Shown in pieces: positions 35,382 through 48,290 of a stretch of 64,000 nucleotides of DNA. The DNA is taken from contig CM067543.1 in NCBI GenBank assembly GCA_034509755.1, forward strand, positions 16,492,954 through 16,556,953. Direction: 5' to 3'. Both the position numbers and the translations under genes were made by a program. The notes under the pieces were generated by a model. That model did not search any database, was not told the origin of the DNA, and was given only the letters and a program-made list of their open reading frames with translations. The first letter of the stretch is position 1; each line of letters starts with the position of its first letter. This stretch comes from Anisodus tanguticus (taxonomy: Eukaryota; Streptophyta; Magnoliopsida; Solanales; Solanaceae).

Positions 35382-38300
35382 TGTCACGACCCCTTTTAGA
35401 AATTGTTGTGGCACCTACACTTTCTCACCAGTAGGCGAACAACTCCCAATCTCATTCAATAAGATATAAGAAAGAAATGCGGAAGTAGAATACATTACTT
35501 AAACCATTGTCAAATATAATATAAAATGCAGAATAAAGGTCTGAAACATCAAATATAACCCCTAATAATCTGGTCAATGATACAAGAGCTCTAAATAGCG
35601 GATACAAGTCTGAATGAAGGCACATATGTAAAAATTGAATAACATAGTCTAAAAGTTGGAATACATATCTCTCGAATGCAAATAAAAGACAAGGTAAGAG
35701 ATAGAGCATACCAGGGCATGTCGGTAGTAGCATCCCAACCCTAAATGCTGAAATCAACCTACTCGAACTCAACCATGCGGTCTTGAATAGGTAGAAGTAA
35801 TTGAATTTGCATCTAAATAGAATGCAACAAGTGTAGTATGAGTACACAACGTACCCCCGTAGGAATCATAGGTCGACAACGATGGAAGACACACAAAAAG
35901 AGATGAATACCAAGTTGACACCATATAATCCTATACTAGACAGTTCAATAGCCCTATTAAGTGACATAGTTCATGTACAAGTTCAATGAGGTCAACAAAA
36001 AACTTATTAACATGAGACTGCATATTCATAAGAGTCATTCAATTTCAGATAGAGTTCAATACATTATTTAGGTGCTTAATGATCAATTATGCATCCTCAT
36101 TTATCCAGAAATCCACCAAGTCATTAATTAACAATCCATCATTTAGTTCATCAAAAAATATCCAATTAAGACATGTTTATAGAGCATCCCAGGACATGCC
36201 GGTAGTAGCATCCTCACCCTTAATGCTGAAATTAACCTATTTGGACTCAACCATGCGATCCCGAACTAGTAAAAGGAACTAAATCTGCATCCAAATAGAA
36301 TTCAGCAAGTGTAGTATCAGTACACAACGTACCCCCGTAGGCATCATAGGTCGACAACTTTGGAATATAGGCAAAAAGATATAAATACCGAGCTGACATC
36401 ACATAATCCTATACTAGACAGTTCAATAGCCCTATTTAGTCACATAGTTCATGTACAAGTTCAATGAGGTTAACAAAAGACTTATTCACATAAGACTTCA
36501 TATTCATAAGAGTCATCCAATTTCAGGTAGAGTTCAATACAATATTCATGTACTTAATGATCAATTCTACATCATCATTTATCCAGAAATCCACCAAGTC
36601 ATCAATTAACAATCCACCATTTAGTTCATCAATAAAATATCCAATTAAGACAAGTTGACCCTAGTACACCGCGTCCTATCAAAATCCTCTTCATGGGGTT
36701 TCACGATTTGTTTAATCATAACAATATTAGCTTCTTATTCAACCTAACTCCTGGGCTGATTACGGTACTATACAAGGGCAGTACACATGTTATACACTTA
36801 ACATCCTCATTATACTCTAAGTAGAAATCTACTCCTTTTATCCTTGATTAGGGAATTGAATTACACATACGAAATATACAAGTCATTAACTACCACAACA
36901 ACCTTTCGATTAGTTCCTTACTAGACTCTCCACTAGATGATGTGATCAAATATCAAGAAAACAAGACTTATCCAATTCTATATGACTAACATGATAGTTC
37001 TGTTAATAAGATTCACTGACCACAACATAATTCCACAATGAGTACTTAGACTCATAAAGATAAAACCATACGAATCCAGTGCACAGAGAACAAGTCAATC
37101 ATGGCAACCAATCTGGTCGGTATAATCAATCCAAGTCTATTTAATCAGGGTGTCACTCAAATTCCAATAACCAATCATATCACGTTACCAAACCACAATA
37201 TTTAATGCATGATGAATGCAATGCATTTTCCAGGTACCTTTCTTTTTTCCGTATACATGCGCTCAAATTCAATGAGATGCACACCAATGCGAGACTCGCG
37301 AAGTCCATATACCATCCGGAACACTCGCTCGATGGAGCCCATCCTTTGGTTGTAATAACCTATTGCAGGCGTGCATCATATCTGTTGTGGCGTGCAACCC
37401 AAGCCATTCGTAATATTATCATCATCTCAATGTTGCCAATAATCTAATATGTGTTCTTACCTTCCCATTCTCTTGGACCCACAGCATGTTCATACCACAC
37501 TCATATCAATATCATCAAAACCATGAATGTATGAATGCAAATGAAAATAAAAGGCAAGAAATCAATATGTAGTGAGATGCAACCGCATATAGAGATGAAC
37601 ACATACTTCCAAGAATTCAACAACACATAATCCAAGTACAATCAGGATATCATATCGAAAGAATATTTGATGAATAAATACAACAATAACAAGTATTGTG
37701 ATGATCCCACATAATAGCGACAACCCCAATCAACATTAGTTGAAATCAGCTTAAGGTTGATTCTCCAAATTACCCATCATCACAGTTCAACACTAGTACC
37801 CACTCAAACGTTCATCACAACCGTTTGAGAGGGACTCCCAAACACGCCCAATACCCTTCAATATTTATAACTAATTACATATTTCTGTCGGATTCTAGTA
37901 AAAGTAAACTGTAGCCTACCTCAAAGCCGATCCGGGAGCCTCGAACAATCAAATTTCTGCGCTGGCCTTACCCTTTCAAAGTGCCTCATTGTAGTCTTAG
38001 TCTAATACGTGTATACTATACGTTAATATCAAGCTAACATACAATACAAAGACATAGTCCTTAAACACATCAAGACTTTCAAAATCAACCCCGGACCCAC
38101 ATCATCAAGAACCAAACTTTATTATCCAAAAAGCATGAACACATACTAGATAATCATATCCTTAAGTAACCTAAACTCATTTTGACCTTCAATTGAACAA
38201 TATAAGAAAATGCCCAATTCATAACCCTAAAATTTCCCCCAAAAGGGTTTCTATAATCAAATTAAAGGCTACAACATGAGTATCTAACATATTCCATCAC

Positions 38301-39044
38301 TAATTCATAATATCCAAGTAAAATAATCAATAAAACACCATTAAATCAAGGATTAAACTCTTTTAATCTCATATGAAAACCATAACTCATCTTTCCAAAT
38401 TCACATGCACACCATAACACCATTAAGGACTTTAAATCATGAAATCTAATAATAAAAGGGTGGAAACCTTACCTCAATGAAGAATTTACCCCTAATCTTC
38501 AGAATTTCCCTTATGGCTCCTCTAGGTTCGATGAAAGAATGTTTTGGGAAGGAAATTTGACCTAGGGAATTAAATAGGTTTCCGGATTCAGCGATTATGT
38601 CCCTTGACTCCATTGGCGTGGTCTCTTTTCCGCGTAAAAAGAACTCACTAAGGTGGTGTCACTTGACACCTCATCCCAGCGCAGAAGTGAACCCAATCCC
38701 GCAGAGGCCCACCCGCCTCTGCGTGAACATCCTCCGTCGTGGTAAAAACTTACCATTTACCCACTTCCTGCTTATGTGAGCCAACGTCCGCAGAGGTGGA
38801 CACGCAGGAACTGACAACAGTGTCGCCGGGACGGACACTAGACACCATAAAATAGGAAACTAACTCAATCTTCCACCAAATACCCGACACACTCCCGATA
38901 CCCTCCGGACACAAACCAGACATGCTTCCCCAAGGTAAACAGTGCTACAAACTTCCTCGGGATTCATGCCACCCATCCCAGTGCATCACAAACCCTACAT
39001 AAAGTCTATAGGAAGAATAAAATACTCAAATAGAGGTTTTTATA
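35382..39044 (-). repeat. element B 5' LTR (right copy), rearranged
   Basis: Starts TGTCACGACCCC on the plus strand and matches the left LTR pieces in order. It contains an extra 478-bp segment (35703-36180 repeated at 36181-36658), lacks about 290 bp near 38955, and lacks the final 30 bp or so (the left copy ends GGGTCGTTACA; this one stops in GGTTTTTATA). Confidence 0.85.
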
Positions 39045-39049
39045 GATAA

Positions 39050-40947
39050 TGTTAGTAATTTATAGTTATTATGTGAATTTTTTAGTGTAAGACATAAGTG
39101 AACTTAGTATCTAAATCAGAGTTAAACGAACAAGAAAACCACCAAAACGAGGAGTAAAGAGTTACAATGATTGTTCCCCGCAAGCACGAAGAAACTCTGC
39201 ATGTTGGGGAATTTGACCTTGTCTCATTGATCAGTTGTACGCTCCTAGAAAACTGGCCACCGGAGCACATCCCGCGATTTACCTGGTAATAGTGTTGAAG
39301 GACCGGTGCTATTACCTCCAGGACGTCTGGGTAATACCAGTGAAGTAGTCAGGCGCAAGCCTGGAAATCTGGATTATCAAAAAAAAAAAAAAAAAGAAAA
39401 AAAAAGAGTTACAATGATTGACTCTGTAGTCATTATGAGGTAAATAAAGTAACAGTTGTTATTAATGAACGGATGAAGCCATGAATTGGTAATTGAAGGT
39501 GAAATACATGGCAGCCAATCAAAATGGAGGCACATTATATTTTGTCTATGTGGCATTGAGTTGATCAAGAGCAACAACTGAACATTTAAAGCAGGAATCT
39601 GAAAGAAAAGTTAGGCAGCAACCATTTTGACGTAACACTAATAACATGTGAGCAGCGAACCGAGCAGCGAGCAATATGTACTGTCGAGAGAAAAGATTCG
39701 CTGGAAATCTTCCCTGCCGCGATGCACAGGGAGACGCGGTAGGCCTTATCGGACAGATTTTGAATTAGAATTTTCAAGGGTATTTTTGTCCTGAATTTTT
39801 GGGTTATTCAATAAATACATGAAAAACACATTTTTGAGGGGGCTTTTGACCTAGGAAGAATTGGAAGATAGTAGAAGAGGATTTGACGCCAGAATTCATC
39901 ACTTTCAATCACGATTCGATTCAATATGAAAGTTTAGGTCAATCTTCGGTTGTAATGTTTTCTAATTCAATTTCTTCTAGGTTCTTTTATTATATTATGG
40001 AGTAGTTTACTTTTAGATTTTTGACTGACATGATGTATTGATTGAAGTTTTTAGATTCAATTCTTGTTTTATTGCTTTAATTCGTTAATGGAGTTTGAAT
40101 TGAATTGCAGAGTTATTTACTATTTTATTTAATCGAAAAGGGAGTAGTTTAGTGAATATTTCTGCATTATTATTTTTGGTTTTAATTTATGATTCTTCTA
40201 AGTAATCGAAAGAGCTTCTTGAATTGTTGGTTGAACGAAGAGAGTAAAATATTTCAGAAACGTTTTCCTTTCGACCAAAACCCTTAATGTTTTCTTACAT
40301 TCACAGGGCTTTTGATTAGTCTTGAACTCATGGATAATAGATTTACTTGATTGTTAAGATATTCTTGGATGCTTTAATCGCAAAAAGAAGTGTTCTGTGA
40401 ATTATCTTAATATAAATCTGATTTAGCTCTTGATTGAATAATTTTGTTGAGTAATCAGAAGAGACACTTCAATAATTTATCTAGGGTTATAAGTTGACGG
40501 TATTCGTGAGAAGTTGTTCAAATATCTATTTCTATTCATAATTTTTATTAGTATAAATTGCGGAATTTGAATAAATTATCAGAAGATATTTATTAGATTC
40601 TTGAGTAAACTAATTACTTATTGAAGTCAAAAGACTCAATAAAATTTAGAAGAGAATGATAAAACGAATCGGAGCTAATTGTTAAAATCTTGCATCTGTC
40701 TTGTCTCTTACCCTTACTTCTCATATTAATAGTAACATTTGCTTTCGTTGTCAATTTTTATTAACTATGTTTATAGTCGATAATCGTGGTTTATAACCAC
40801 AACAAACTCAAATTTTTATCACCTGAATAATACTAAGCAAGTTTTTATTTGAGTAATTATTTATATCAATCACTGTAGAGACGATCTTAAACTATACTAT
40901 CTTTGATTAGCGAAGCACTTAAATTATACTATGTTTTGCGCTCATCA
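39050..40947 (+). repeat. 3' LTR of element A, second part
   Basis: Continues LTR A after element B. From 39405 on it matches 10336-11880. It ends ...GCGCTCATCA at 40947; what follows (ATACTGCAACAC) is not a primer site, so this is the 3' copy. It is interrupted at 39174-39402 by a SINE-like insert. Confidence 0.8.
39174..39402 (+). mobile_element. SINE-like poly(A) insertion with target duplication
   Basis: A 229-bp insert ends in an A-rich tail and is flanked by AGAGTTACAATGATTG on both sides (39158-39173 and 39405-39420). The other LTR of element A has this 16-mer once, at 10336-10351. The 3' end (AGTAGTCAGGCGCAAGCCTGG, then ATTATCAAAA) resembles the tail of tobacco TS-type/nightshade SINEs. 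The head shows no clear pol III A or B box. It contains an 8-bp inverted repeat, GGTAATAG...CTATTACC. It was copied in by target-primed reverse transcription; the source family is unsure. Confidence 0.8.
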
Positions 40948-41333
40948 ATACTGCAACACTTGAGGCAGTCAGAAATGAGCAGATGCGAGATAACAACTTC
41001 AGTCCATTGAGCTTTAATTGGAGCGTATTGAGGATGATGGAGAGGAAGGTATTCCCACTATCACAGAAGAGTTGTAGTAGGTCAAGACACAATTGAGTGA
41101 ATTAGATTCTCATGATATAGCACCTGTGGGACCTATTCTACCATCAGCGGCGGAGTTATTCTCTACTCAGTCTCATGTTTCCATCGAGCCACGTGTTGAC
41201 CACTCCTCTAACATAGATAATGATGATGAGGAGGAGGAAGAGGCTGGATCAGAGAAGTAGAGTGAGGGAGAGCGGGAGAGTGATGTTGGTGATGATGACT
41301 TAGAGAGTGCCCACTTGATTGTGAGAGCAACGG
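40948..41333 (+). pseudogene. gag-like fragment of element D (middle piece)
   Basis: One plus-strand frame reads EDDGEEGIPTITEEL, stops, VKTQLSELDSHDIAPVGPIL, then an acidic run (NIDNDDEEEEEAGSEK, stop, SEGERESDVGDDD). Such an acidic tail after a coiled region is usual for the 'plant transposon protein' type of gag-like product. It is cut off by the solo LTR at 41334. The stop codons are TAG/TAG and TAG. Confidence 0.5.
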
Positions 41334-43044
41334 TGATAAAAGAAATACCATGAACTTAAACTCTCAACATGAGTCGAGAGGAGCTTTACTAAGAATGTCA
41401 ACGATGACCCATCAACCTACACTTACATGCCTAATATGGCATGGAAAATGGAATAGAATTGGAGTTGTTACGTGAAGGTTTAAGAATATGTTTATATTCG
41501 GCTTTGTATGTAGGTCTTGGCCGAGGACCATGTTTTTTTTTTTTTATCTTGTTGTTCTCCTTTAGCTCTTAGCTTAGCTATTAGTTTTCATTAGGACACC
41601 TTTAATGATCGTGTAATGAGAGGACAAGCCTAGAGGTCCTCCAAAAATGGACAAGGTCGTGTTCAACATAAGATGTCACGGACAAGGGGTGAGGTGGCAG
41701 AGAATACACCATGTCAAGGACAAAGGATGATTTGGATGACAATGTGGCAAGAACAAAGAAGCTTCCAAGAAATACCATTCAAGAGCCAAATAAGGAAAGT
41801 CAAGCTCAGCCTATAGAAGTTGAAGAGTTGGCCGAAAACCACTCTTGGTGCAAGGAATGGAAGCTTCTAAAATGATTCCAAGAAGATGAAGTCTAGAGAA
41901 GCCAAGTTCATCCTCCCTTATACTCGGTTACTACAATGGAAGTGTGAAGAAGTTTGGGTTTACCCTTGTCTCCAAGAAAGGCCAAACTCTTTCACATTGT
42001 ACTCACAATGGCCGAGAAACAACTTGGTCCCCAAGCCAACCCACTTCCTTTCTCTTATTCCTATTTCGGCTGAATGGCCTTGTAGTTGTGTCCTTTTGTA
42101 TTCCTTCTAGAATGGTCTCTATGGTACTATAAATATTGCCTTAGGATATTGTAAATAATAAATTTGAGTTTAATATTAAATCTAAAGTGTGTATTCAACT
42201 TGTGTGTTGAAGCATATTGATCCTGTGTGGGTCACCTCTCCCTTTAGTGTAAGACTTGGTTAGAACTGTGTGACTTAATCAATTCCCAAGCTTGAGGAAC
42301 CCCCTTAGTGGTAATCAAATGTTGGAACTATGTGTACAAACCAAGCCTATGCTTTGAGTTACCAAAAGGGCTTTCGATTACCCTCGTTTGGCTAGTTCAT
42401 GGGCATTGCACTTAGCAAACCCCGATCTTGACCTTGTGTCATTGATCACATTATCCTTGGTGTCGGCTCGGGAAGTAAAACCCCCATGTATTTATCCTTG
42501 GGCTCATCGATCGTTCCTCATTACAACCACAACCACTAAACACTTAAACCATATCAACTGAACCAACACTTAAACAAAATCCACCATTCCTTCACTTGAG
42601 TTTGTATCTGATAACTCGTGTCCAACCCTTAGTCAACCTACTATATACTGACCATCCTTACCTCTCAGAATACCTCACTAACATCCCCATCAAAGGTCAT
42701 CACCCAAAACAGTCCATAAATACCCGTCCAATCCCAATAACACCAAGTAGTCCACATAATACAACCTTCCGAGAACCATATTGTCTGAGTTCTATTCCAT
42801 CAACCAGCCACCATCCAACCAACAAAGACCGACCATTAAACCCACCCTCAACGTGTCTACAACCATCCCATAAAATGCCTTGACTCGATTCCCTTTCAAT
42901 CTACCCGAGATAGCCATCAAATATCCCACCGTCCAGCCAAACTGAGAACCCGAGACCCCTACTTAGGTGTCTATTTTCGGGTCAACCCAAATATCATCCA
43001 CATCCAACCCACTTACCCAACAACACCCCTCCTTACTTACATCA
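41334..43044 (+). repeat. solo LTR inside element D
   Basis: Starts TGATAAAAGAAATACC and ends CTTACATCA, with the near-identical pentamers AACGG (41329-41333) and ATCGG (43045-43049) on either side. It shares with the LTR at 4513-5775 the run CATGAACTTAA near its start and TGTAGGTCTTGGCCGAG near 41510. A TATA box (TATAAATA) lies at 42128-42135. No internal sequence or second LTR accompanies it, the expected product of LTR-LTR recombination. Confidence 0.7.
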
Positions 43045-43049
43045 ATCGG

Positions 43050-43320
43050 GCATTTCTTAGGATGAGGTGTGAATAGTTGTAGCGATGCAAAGATTTGTGG
43101 AGAAGCTAAGAGAGCAGAGAGGCAAACGTGTCGATGGAGCTAGTTCATCTTCGGCTCCACCTTTGGATGTTCCTCTTCCGTCGTAAGTGGGTCTTATGAT
43201 TCCATCTAGTACCAGTGTTGAGCCTACACCATCATCAGTTATTGATCCCATTGGCTAGACTCCAGCCCCATCTGACCCAGTTGATGAAGACACGACTCAA
43301 ACAGATGCCTGACGCGTCCT
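43050..43320 (+). pseudogene. gag-like C-terminal fragment of element D
   Basis: The plus strand reads QRFVEKLREQRGKRVDGASS, then SSAPPLDVPLPS, stop, and a Pro/Ser/Thr-rich tail (TSVEPTPSSVIDPIG) to a TGA near 43312. It is in the same orientation as the fragment before the solo LTR, and an LTR insertion explains the split. Confidence 0.5.
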
Positions 43321-44706
43321 TACGTAGTCCCTCACCTCATGATTTACTATATAGGTATAAGGGAAAATTCGTGATTTCTTTATTGGGAGTGGGGTATGCT
43401 GAGTTGTGGATTTTATGTGTTTTGTGGCTCTTGGGTTTTCTTAGTTAGGGTTCTTTCCCAAGAACATTTATTTTCTGTTGAACTTGGAATGTTTAGTTAG
43501 TTTGTTTTATATTGTGTCATGTATAGTTCAAGTATAACTGATGATTGTGACTTATATAGTGTTGGTTTGATTAGTTTATGGCATGTATGTTTTGTTTTTA
43601 AACTCACCCCTCCGAAAGTTTTAGTGATTGTGCACATGTACTTGATAGGATGATGTATAGAAATGCATGACTCATTTTGTGACATTATGCCTATTAGACA
43701 AGTGATTGATAAATGCCTTGAGGATTTGGTTGAGAAGTTAAAATGGAATAAGTAAATGTGATCCATATGCCATGTGTGTGAGATTGTCTTTGTTAAGTTC
43801 TTATGCATTAGTGTGATCTAGAACATGCGCGGTATGTTTTCCAAGGAAAAGTCCTAGACTAACTTTGTTTGAAAAATGATGTTAGGCCTTCCTTGGATCG
43901 TTTTTGTGTCTCAAAGTTCCTACCTTTGAATATTTTCCCTAGACAACCCTTTTTGAGCCTTTAACCTTTTCTTTTACAACCATATTACAAGCTTTACCCT
44001 ATTTATCTTCACTGATCTATCCTTTGGTACCCTACCTCCCTAAGTACTTTGATGTGCAAACATAGGCTAAAATCATAAGTTTGAGGATGGCGGTCGAAAA
44101 AGTGTGATGTGGAAGTTGTTTAAAAGGTGAAAAGGTTAACATATAAAAAAAAGGAGAAAAGAGAAAATAAAAGAAAATAGTGGAACCTTTCTTGATATTT
44201 TGAAGAGAAAACAACAAAAAAACAATTAGAGAAAAAGGAAGGAAAAATAAAAATCTTTGAATAAAGGGAAGACTAGGTAATGAAATAAAAGTGAAAATAA
44301 AAGGTGGAAAAGTGTTAGAGGAAGTGTGCTTTAATTGTTGCAAATTGTAGTGCTTATGGAGGTTTTGAGTCATTATATTCAAACTATATCCCTACCATAA
44401 CCCAAAGCCTACATTACAATCCTAAATTGAGAAAACACTTCTCAAACTGGACATGTTGGATATATATCTCATGCTAATAGAATTAGGTCACCATTTGAAG
44501 CTGTAGAGTTAGTCTGTATCTGTTGAGTAGTGCACCATGTTTTATCAACACAGAGTGATGGGTCGATCTTGTCTTGAGTTCATGCCTGTAGCTAACTGCT
44601 ATTACTGTTGTAGTCACTCTTACTTTCAGATGCTTGAACATTTTTCATAGGATTGTGTGTCGTTTTAGTTGCTTGGGGATAAGCAAGAGTTCAAGTTTGG
44701 GGGTAC
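43321..44706 (+). other. 3' untranslated region and polypurine tract of element D
   Basis: No gene is visible. It ends AGTTCAAGTTTGGGGGTAC at 44688-44706, the T/G-rich plus-strand primer tract typical of this lineage, directly before the LTR start TGATATACCG. The A-rich stretch at 44090-44300 gives only a low-complexity minus-strand frame. Confidence 0.65.
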
Positions 44707-45934
44707 TGATATACCGTGAAATTACAGTATATTTGATATCATTTACTTAGGCTTTTGTAACTCTTAGATTACATTTTATGTCATTTCTTATGTATTTGTG
44801 TTGTTTTGTAGTACAAGAAGTGAGGAGATGAAAAATAAATAAAAATGAGCTAAGGATGCTTGAAAACATGACATGCAAACTGCACGTCATGCCTGCGAAT
44901 CATAGAAGAACCATAGAGTTCTGTAGAGAATTGGGAAATGAACAACTTTGAAATGCATGGTCTGCAACATGACATGCGAAACACATTTCATGTCTGAGAG
45001 CCACAAGTCAAACCGCAAGTCATGCAACTAAAGATCATATTTTTCACAACTTGCGGTCTAACTGCAGGACATATGAATCACAAGTTGTGTCTACGACATG
45101 GTCTGCGGTTCACAACCTGGGACGCGAGAGTATTTTTGCCCGAAATGTTTGCTCATTATGGGATGATATAAAGGTTCTCCTAGGGTTTTGGGACACCTAC
45201 TTTCATGCAGATTTTGTCCCCTACATTCAATACAATCAATTTTAGTGTTTTTATAGCTTTTGAACAAGAAATATTCAACTCTTGATTTTATCTTTGAATA
45301 ATTTTGTAAGATTCAATGAATACTTTCTTTTCATTTATTATGAAATGCTAAACATTTAGCTTTTTAATTGATATTAATGGCGACCAACAATAATAGTACC
45401 TCTAAGCCCTTTTCTTGCTTGGAAAAGAATTAAAGGGAAGGAATAGCAAAGATTTGGGAATTTAAAACTCATCTAATCGCCAAAGCTAGGAATAGAATGG
45501 CTAATTTGAGATTGAATTAGTGCATGGTAATTACCATTCTAGAGCTTGGAAGAGCTTAGTGGTGATATTTGCCATCTAGGTTGAAAAACTTGTGGTAAAC
45601 TTAAAGTGGCTCATAATCTATTACATTTAGGTATCTAATCATAGTTAAGTATAACCTAAATTGTATTGATTCACTTAAAGGAATCACAACTCTAGTCCTT
45701 CCATCAACTAATTTAACAACTTGAAATATTTCTCTCTAGCAATTAGTAGAACAATCTTTAAAACAATCAAAAATTTCCAAATCCTCTAAGAAATCAAGAC
45801 TATACGTTGAGGCTTGCAATTAATTTGTATCTTTCTCATCGTATTTCATGTGGGATTCGACCCCAACCTTATTGGGTTCTATATTTGGCCAATGACTGTT
45901 TTACATCATTTTAATGTGTTATTTGGACGTATCA
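44707..45934 (+). repeat. 3' LTR of element D
   Basis: Runs from TGATATACCG to TTTGGACGTATCA. Near the end is GATTCGACCCCAACCTTATT, shared with the LTR at 8913-10179. A TATA box (TATAAAGG) is at 45167-45174. It is followed by TTGACGCG, not a primer site, so it is a 3' LTR or solo copy. It sits within element E sequence. Confidence 0.75.
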
Positions 45935-48290
45935 TTGACGCGTGTAATGCCCAACAATTTAGTGATGAGTCGTGTGAAGCTGAAAAAGATTTTTAGGCCA
46001 AATTGAGGAGCTAAAATGAGAATACCAAACATTAGAATATGTTATTGTTGATGATGCCAAGGTTGAGGGAGTATATATTAGTGAGGATGTCAAAAAGAAT
46101 GCAGTTTTGAAGTTGGGGCGTGTTGGTTCTCATTCTAAATATTTTTTTACACTATATTTGGTTGGCAACATGGGCATCAAGCCTTTAGAAAGTGTATAGA
46201 TGAGGAACAAGACCTTTACATTCTAAAATTTGCCACACAGAAAAGACAAAATGACATTCCTCACTTAAGGGCCAAGGAGTGTAAGATGCAATATCTATTG
46301 CTTGGTTCCTTTATTTTCACACTACCGCCCTAGAAGCGTGATCGAAAAGATGATGCAAAATTGGAGGCACAATTTATATTCTTAATGTGAAAGGAAAAGT
46401 GGTGAAAGTGATGGTGTCATGTCGCGATATTAAATCAGGTACTTGTTGGGAGGCAACCCAGCTTGTATTTTATTTTAATTTTATAGTATTACTTTTTGTT
46501 TTTTATTTTTATTTTGCAGATTATGGAAATTTGGAGTACCTGAAGTTGATGTTGAGGAGAATGTTTGAGCTTAAGTGTGGAGTCATCCCGACCCTTGATG
46601 TTGAGGATTATGCTACTAGTTCGTCCTTAGAGGGCCTCAAGGAGTATTTCTTACCTTGCTTTGTGTCATTTTGCTTGTAGATGCATTGAGGACACTGCAT
46701 ATCTTAAGTGTGTGGTGGAAAATACGTCCCTGTATATTATAAAATTTTGAGTTTAAGGGTGATGATAAATATGTCGTAGGTCATTTTTAGTAGTTTTTGA
46801 GTCTTGGAAAAAAATCAGAAAAATGGAAAATTTCAAAAAGATTTTTGTATCTTTTATTTTCTTTAGTAGCTTCTTAAGTCCCTCATTAGTGGCATACATC
46901 ACCCGTCCCCTTGTGTTTTCTTATGGCCTCGGTTCTTTTTCGAGGGAGGACCTTTGAACCGGGTAATTCTTTTATTTTTAGGATTAATATTTTTAGGAGT
47001 ATTAAAGATGGAGAAGAAAAACAATTGTGACTTGTTTGTTACTATCATATGTAGGTCTGAGCATGAATAATACTTTCCTGAGAGTACTTGAGTTAATATA
47101 GAATAGCAGAGTTTCTGACACCTAGACTCAAGGTTGTGACTCTGTATATAGCTTATTCTTATTTGGTAGTTCGTCATGATTCTATCTGTCATAGAGTAGA
47201 ATTGATCCATCTTGATTGAGACATGTGCCATGTGTGGTGAGAATTTTCTACATATGTTCCATGTTTTGCATGTTAGTCTAGAACTTTCCCTGCATGTTAT
47301 TGAAGTGAAATAAAAAGTGTTGCTTCTGTTTAGAAGATGATAATAGGCTTTCTTTAATATGTCTTGTGAAATTTATCATTTTCAGATATTGTACCACTAG
47401 TTAGCACTTTGAGCCTATAGCCTTTTGTTTTTTGCCGTATTTTGCCTTGATCCTTTTTGTTGATTCTTAGTTTTTGTACTATGCTTTCTTGAGAACTGTA
47501 GCTTAGACTGCGTGATAAAATTGAAGAAAGGGATGTTCGAGTGTAAAAGGTGACCAATGATAGCTACAAAGTGATAAAAAGACCATCTTTAAAAGAATGT
47601 AACATGAAAAAAAAAGAATGAAAAATTTCTTGAAAAAAAATGATTGAAACATTCTTTATTTGAGGAAAATACTTGTGAAATAATTGATGAAGAGAGGGTT
47701 GTAAAATAAAGTCAAGAGATGAAAATAATGGGTGATAAAGTCTAAAAGTGCAAAGTGCGTAAGGGAGTGCAAGTCACTATTATATTATTTTTCTACCCGT
47801 CCTCCATTCAACATTACAACTCGTTAAAGTCGTATTTGATTCTATTCTATCACACTTAATAAGTAAAGATGTACATAATGTCAAGCCTATGGTTCTTTGT
47901 GCATACATGTGAATTTCTTTGTGAGTGCGAGAGTTGTGCTTTGATGCTAAGTCCTTAAATTACATTCGATTCTTTGATTTAAGTGTGGACGGTTTCTTCT
48001 CGTGAGGGCACTTGTTTCATGATAGATAGGTGATGTTATTAGCTTCTTTGACAGAGTAGGTGATCGAACTTAAATTTGATTAGTTAGAGTCTGTCCCTGA
48101 GGTTAGGAGGTTAGAAGTTTGTTGTTAGTTTGTATATCTTATATGATGATCAGGAAGTGTATATTTGATGAGTTAAGTTGTCATATGGCCTAATTGTTGG
48201 TATCAACCAAAGTGGTGGTGTTCCTAGACTTGATTTATTGAGAGTGGTTTAATACTTAATTAGAGAAAGAGCAAGAGTTTAAGTTTGTGG
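45935..48290 (+). other. 3' region of Athila-like element E
   Basis: The start (to about 46430) is badly decayed and I cannot name a domain in it. At 46443 the phrase TTGTTGGGAGGCAACCCAG occurs, a common mark downstream of Athila polymerase genes. At 46681 TGCATTGAGGACACTGCATA is the counterpart of the ggggacaatg mark at 6260. GGTTCTTTTTCGAGGG at 46930 and GACACCTAGACTCAAG at 47118 match element A's 3' UTR. It ends AGTTTAAGTTTGTGG before the LTR. Confidence 0.6.

Larger units (their letters stand above)
14658..39044 (-). mobile_element. element B: long-LTR chromovirus-like element, non-coding
   Basis: Element B is bounded by two copies of a 3.5-kb LTR, the left one interrupted by element C. 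In minus-strand sense the LTR reads TGTAACGACCC ... GGTCGTGACA, as in Del/Tekay-like chromoviruses of nightshades. A primer site (TGGTAGCAGAGT) next to the right LTR shows that the element reads on the minus strand. The 3.3-kb internal region holds no protease, RT or integrase motif that I can find. Long LTRs around a non-coding core fit a large retrotransposon derivative moved by another element's enzymes. Confidence 0.75.

Noticed and set aside
35452..35847. 131-codon minus-strand hydrophobic frame
   Set aside because: Lies wholly within LTR B; the same region of the left LTR has a broken frame and no transposon LTR protein of this kind is known to me.
45935..45996. Possible further AXR1 exon (ESCEAEKDF resembles a later AXR1 stretch)
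   Set aside because: Wrong strand relative to the other exons and the match is a few residues only.
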